NCBI GenBank assembly: GCA_947311455.1
Contig: CAMZKY010000279.1
Span: 1-17,917 of the forward strand
Direction of reading: 5' to 3'
Origin: an uncultured Marinosulfonomonas sp.
Lineage (GTDB): Bacteria; Pseudomonadota; Alphaproteobacteria; Rhodobacterales; Rhodobacteraceae
Length of the DNA stretch: 17,917 bases
Made by a program: the position numbers and the translations under genes. Below are positions 15,584 to 17,917 of the stretch, piece by piece; the stretch's first letter is position 1; every line of letters starts with the position of its first letter. The notes beneath the pieces are model-generated. The model searched no databases and was not told the DNA's origin. It was given only the letters and a program-made list of their open reading frames with translations.

Positions 15584-15636
15584 CAGGGTAAAACCCTGCC
15601 TTTGAAGGCAGGGCGATCGGGGGCTGTCGGCCCCCG
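15584..15636. terminator. Hairpin cluster between convergent der and serS
   Basis: Three stems follow one another: CAGGGT with ACCCTG (15584-15598), CTGCC with GGCAG (15596-15611, sharing bases with the first), and the strong CGGGGGC with GCCCCCG (15618-15624 and 15630-15636, five-base loop). Der and serS converge here, so the GC hairpin probably stops transcription from one or both sides, though no long T-run follows. Confidence 0.6.
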
Positions 15637-15655
15637 TCTGTGCCTTTGTGCAGAC

Positions 15656-15687
15656 TCCCCCGAGGATATTTGGCAAAAGAAGAAGGG
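15656..15687. repeat. Motif resembling a recurrent Rhodobacterales intergenic element
   Basis: The stretch starts CCCCCGAGGATATTTGGCAA and goes on AAGAAGAAGG, directly after the GC hairpin and immediately before the serS stop. From memory, near-identical strings follow GC hairpins in many Rhodobacterales intergenic regions; I cannot confirm this here, and only one copy is in this window. Confidence 0.4.
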
Positions 15688-15688
15688 G

Positions 15689-16981
15689 TTAAGCCAGTTC
15701 ACCCGTGGCGGAAATTGTGGTTTTGCCGCCGAGATAGCCGTGCAGCGCGTCGGGGAGTCTGACCGAACCATCGGCGTTTTGGCCGTTTTCCAGCACCGCG
15801 ATTAGACAACGTCCAACAGCAAGGCCAGAGCCATTCAGTGTGTGCACAAATTCGGGCTTGCCACCGCCTGCGGGCTTATAGCGCGCGTTCATGCGGCGCG
15901 CCTGATAAGCATCGGCCACCGAAATCGAGCTGATTTCGCGATACATATTCTGGCCAGGCAACCAGACTTCGATATCATGGGTTTTGCGCATGCCAAAGCC
16001 CAGATCCCCCGTGCAAAGAATCACGGTGCGATACGCCAGACCCAGCGCTTGCAACACTGCTTCGGCGCGTTTTGTCATGGCGTCGTGCTCGGCTGCAGAA
16101 TTATCAGGGTGGGTGATCGAAACCATTTCGACCTTTTCAAACTGGTGCTGGCGCAGCATGCCGGATGTATCACGACCGGCCGAGCCCGCCTCACTGCGAA
16201 AACACAGGGTGTGGGCAACGTAGCGGCGGGGCAGGGTGGCCTCGTCCACCACTTCGCCATTCAGCAGATTGGTCAGCGGCACTTCGGCGGTGGGGATCAG
16301 CCACCAACCGTCGGTGGTTTTATAGCTGTCCTCGCCAAATTTGGGCAACTGGCCCGTGCCATACATCATTTCCTCGCGCACCAAAACGGGCACGTTGGTT
16401 TCGGTTAGACCGTGTTGATCCACATGCAGATCCAGCATGAATTGGGCAAGCGCGCGGTGCACACGCGCCACCGCACCTGTCATTACCACAAAGCGCGAGC
16501 CAGACAGTTTGGCGGCAACTTCAAAATCCATATCTGTTTTGACGGCCGCCAGCTCAAAATGTTCTTTGGCGGCAAAATCCAGCACAGGCGGGGTGCCCCA
16601 AGTGTACAGCTCGACATTATCGTTTTCATCGGCACCCTCTGGCACAGTATCGGCAGGCAGATTGGGCAGGCCCATCAACATATCACGCAGCTCGGCGTCT
16701 TTTGCCTTGGCTTGTTCCTCAAGCGCTGCAATCTCGGCCTTCTTTTCACCGACCAGCGCGCGCAGGCGCTCAAACTCGGCCTCATCGCCCTTGGCCTTGG
16801 CGGCACCGACCAGTTTACTGGCGGCGTTGCGATCCGTCAGGGCCGCTTCTGCCTTGGCAATGGCGCTGCGCCGTGCGGTATCAATGGCCAGCACGGCGTC
16901 GGAAATACCAGATAGCCCACGGCGCGCCATGGCGGCATCAAAGCTTGCAGGGTTTTCGCGGATCATTTTTATATCGTGCAT
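15689..16981 (-). CDS. serS: Seryl-tRNA synthetase
   Basis: A 430-residue class II synthetase that charges tRNA-Ser with serine (and the selenocysteine tRNA where present). The N-terminal long coiled-coil arm (about 30-100, rich in Ala/Glu/Lys) binds the tRNA long variable arm. Class II motifs are clear: motif 1 around GSRFVVMTGAVARVHRALAQ (161-180), motif 2 FRSEAGSAGRDTSG...HQFEKVE (261-285), and motif 3 GLAVGRCLIAVLEN (386-399). Length matches the family (about 430). The ATG at 16981 has AAGGA about nine bases upstream on its strand. It lies 36 bases after the pentapeptide-repeat gene in the same direction, so the two probably share a transcript, and it converges on der. Confidence 0.97.
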   Translation of the reverse strand: MHDIKMIRENPASFDAAMARRGLSGISDAVLAIDTARRSAIAKAEAALTDRNAASKLVGAAKAKGDEAEFERLRALVGEKKAEIAALEEQAKAKDAELRDMLMGLPNLPADTVPEGADENDNVELYTWGTPPVLDFAAKEHFELAAVKTDMDFEVAAKLSGSRFVVMTGAVARVHRALAQFMLDLHVDQHGLTETNVPVLVREEMMYGTGQLPKFGEDSYKTTDGWWLIPTAEVPLTNLLNGEVVDEATLPRRYVAHTLCFRSEAGSAGRDTSGMLRQHQFEKVEMVSITHPDNSAAEHDAMTKRAEAVLQALGLAYRTVILCTGDLGFGMRKTHDIEVWLPGQNMYREISSISVADAYQARRMNARYKPAGGGKPEFVHTLNGSGLAVGRCLIAVLENGQNADGSVRLPDALHGYLGGKTTISATGELA

Positions 16982-17017
16982 TTTGCCATATCCTTTGGGT
17001 GAATCACTTGGGCAGGG

Positions 17018-17917
17018 TTATGGCGCATTTTTATCGGGGGTGAAACCAATCGATTTCTGCCATGCGCGCCATTGGGTTTTGAATTTGCCCCATCCCAGTT
17101 TTTCGACGGGCCAATGGGCCGGGCTGGGCATGCCGTTTGGCAGGATGACAGAACCATCACCAAACATTGAATTGATTTGTTCGGCAGAAATGGATATATT
17201 GGTAAAATCAACAAACCTTACAGAAGCTGCGTGGAACAAGGCTTCTGTAAGGTTTGTTGAACTATCAAACTTCGCGAATCTGAGGTAAGCCCCCTGCAAC
17301 TCCGCGCCCCTGAGGTCAGCATTTCGTAAGTCTGCGCCAGATAAATCACGATCTTGCAAAACGGCGATTTCCTGTTGACGGTGGTATTTCCAGTCTTTGG
17401 CGAATTTTTCATCCATTGCGGTAAAGTGTGTATTGCATTTATCCGCCAGGTTTTCGGTATCAGTTGCAAACATTTTGCTGCAGTAAACAAGGCGCTGATT
17501 TTCAAGAAAGGTGGCGGGATTTTCTGGGGGGACAGGCCCGCAGGTGTTTGGCAACAGGTTGTTCTCCTTGCACCAGATTATCCGGTAGCTGCGCTTGGCG
17601 GGTATATCCTGTTGGAAACTATCAGGGGCATTGACAAAGTTCACGCCTTTTAGGTGGGCCGGGGCGAGGCCAAATATTTTGTCATAGTCCATCAATGCCT
17701 TGATTGGCGTTTCTGTGCGCCACCAGCTAAAGCAGATGATGGTTATGGCTGCGAAAACCAGAAACGCAAATCGTGATTTCATATGTTGTTTGCGCGCGGT
17801 CTGTAAGCGGTGCAATCTGTTGGCGCTGGTGATGGCGATATACAGGGTTAAAAACAGGGCCGCACCTGCGGACAGGGTTAGGATTTCATTATGGGCAGGC
17901 ATGGAGCGCCACCAGAA
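17018..17917 (-). CDS. Pentapeptide-repeat membrane protein (N-terminus probably outside window)
   Basis: The frame is open to the window end; the first Met is at 17902 but has no ribosome-binding site and is preceded by in-frame FWWRS, so the true start is probably further upstream. Two hydrophobic segments (ILTLSAGAALFLTLYIAI and FAFLVFAAITIICFSWW) are followed by a Cys-containing region and then A(D/E)LxG-type pentapeptide repeats: DLSGADLRNADLRGAELQGAYLRFAKF. After these comes VDFTNISISAEQINSMFGDG ... PAHWP, a tail I recall from many Rhodobacterales pentapeptide proteins. Such repeats form a right-handed beta-helix; the function of this family is unknown. The gene carries a 20-base perfect inverted repeat at 17208-17260. 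Likely co-transcribed with serS. Confidence 0.8.
   Translation of the reverse strand, partial: FWWRSMPAHNEILTLSAGAALFLTLYIAITSANRLHRLQTARKQHMKSRFAFLVFAAITIICFSWWRTETPIKALMDYDKIFGLAPAHLKGVNFVNAPDSFQQDIPAKRSYRIIWCKENNLLPNTCGPVPPENPATFLENQRLVYCSKMFATDTENLADKCNTHFTAMDEKFAKDWKYHRQQEIAVLQDRDLSGADLRNADLRGAELQGAYLRFAKFDSSTNLTEALFHAASVRFVDFTNISISAEQINSMFGDGSVILPNGMPSPAHWPVEKLGWGKFKTQWRAWQKSIGFTPDKNAP
17208..17260. repeat. Perfect 20-base inverted repeat inside the pentapeptide-repeat gene
   Basis: Bases 17208-17227 are the exact reverse complement of 17241-17260, around a 13-base loop (17228-17240). On the coding strand the arms encode STNLTEA and ASVRFVD, so the protein frame is intact. Such perfection over 20 bases in coding DNA is far beyond chance. 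Confidence 0.95.

Noticed and set aside
15488..15805. Plus-strand 105-codon frame in the der-serS gap
   Set aside because: Begins inside the 11-base tandem repeat, runs through the hairpins and into the antisense of serS; no ribosome-binding site or family pattern.
16437..17288. 283-codon plus-strand frame across serS and the pentapeptide gene
   Set aside because: Antisense to two convincing genes. It contains STNLTEA/ASVRFV only because the 20-base inverted repeat reads the same on both strands.

Overview
The window looks like a piece of an alphaproteobacterial chromosome, most probably Rhodobacterales (Roseobacter group) of intermediate GC. This rests on protein character and on my memory of gene neighbourhoods (LOG protein / LysM envelope protein / Atm1-type exporter; YfgM / BamB / Der), not on a search. 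No tRNA, rRNA, CRISPR array, insertion sequence or prophage was seen. Nearly all of the sequence is coding; the longest gap is about 280 bases.

Left part (1-5209): the 3' end of an iron-type superoxide dismutase gene with a clear terminator; a small DUF302 protein; a convergent LOG-family nucleotide-monophosphate phosphoribohydrolase; divergent from it, a membrane-anchored protein with two Ig-like domains and a C-terminal LysM; then an Atm1-type ABC half-transporter. Middle part (5243-10239, minus strand): a two-gene RND efflux operon, with the periplasmic adaptor overlapping by 4 bases a very long (1246 aa) RND pump.

Right part (10468-15412, plus strand): yfgM, bamB, a luxR-type regulator, a luxI-type autoinducer synthase, and der. 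The yfgM-bamB-der order is the classical one of E. coli (outer-membrane assembly plus ribosome-biogenesis GTPase). A quorum-sensing pair sits between bamB and der and is separated from der by an inverted repeat with competing pairings. The last part (15689-17917, minus strand) holds serS and, upstream of it, a pentapeptide-repeat membrane protein cut by the window edge. The der-serS gap carries two short tandem repeats, a strong GC hairpin and a motif I recall as recurrent in Rhodobacterales.

The most notable points are the quorum-sensing pair embedded in a housekeeping operon, the LuxR-type regulator in which a normally near-invariant Glu of the DNA-binding domain is Gln, the structured luxI-der leader, a 20-base perfect inverted repeat inside the pentapeptide-repeat gene, a C9 tract just before the LysM domain, and the apparently 14-helix RND pump with an acidic tail. 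I see no wholly new defence or mobile system here.
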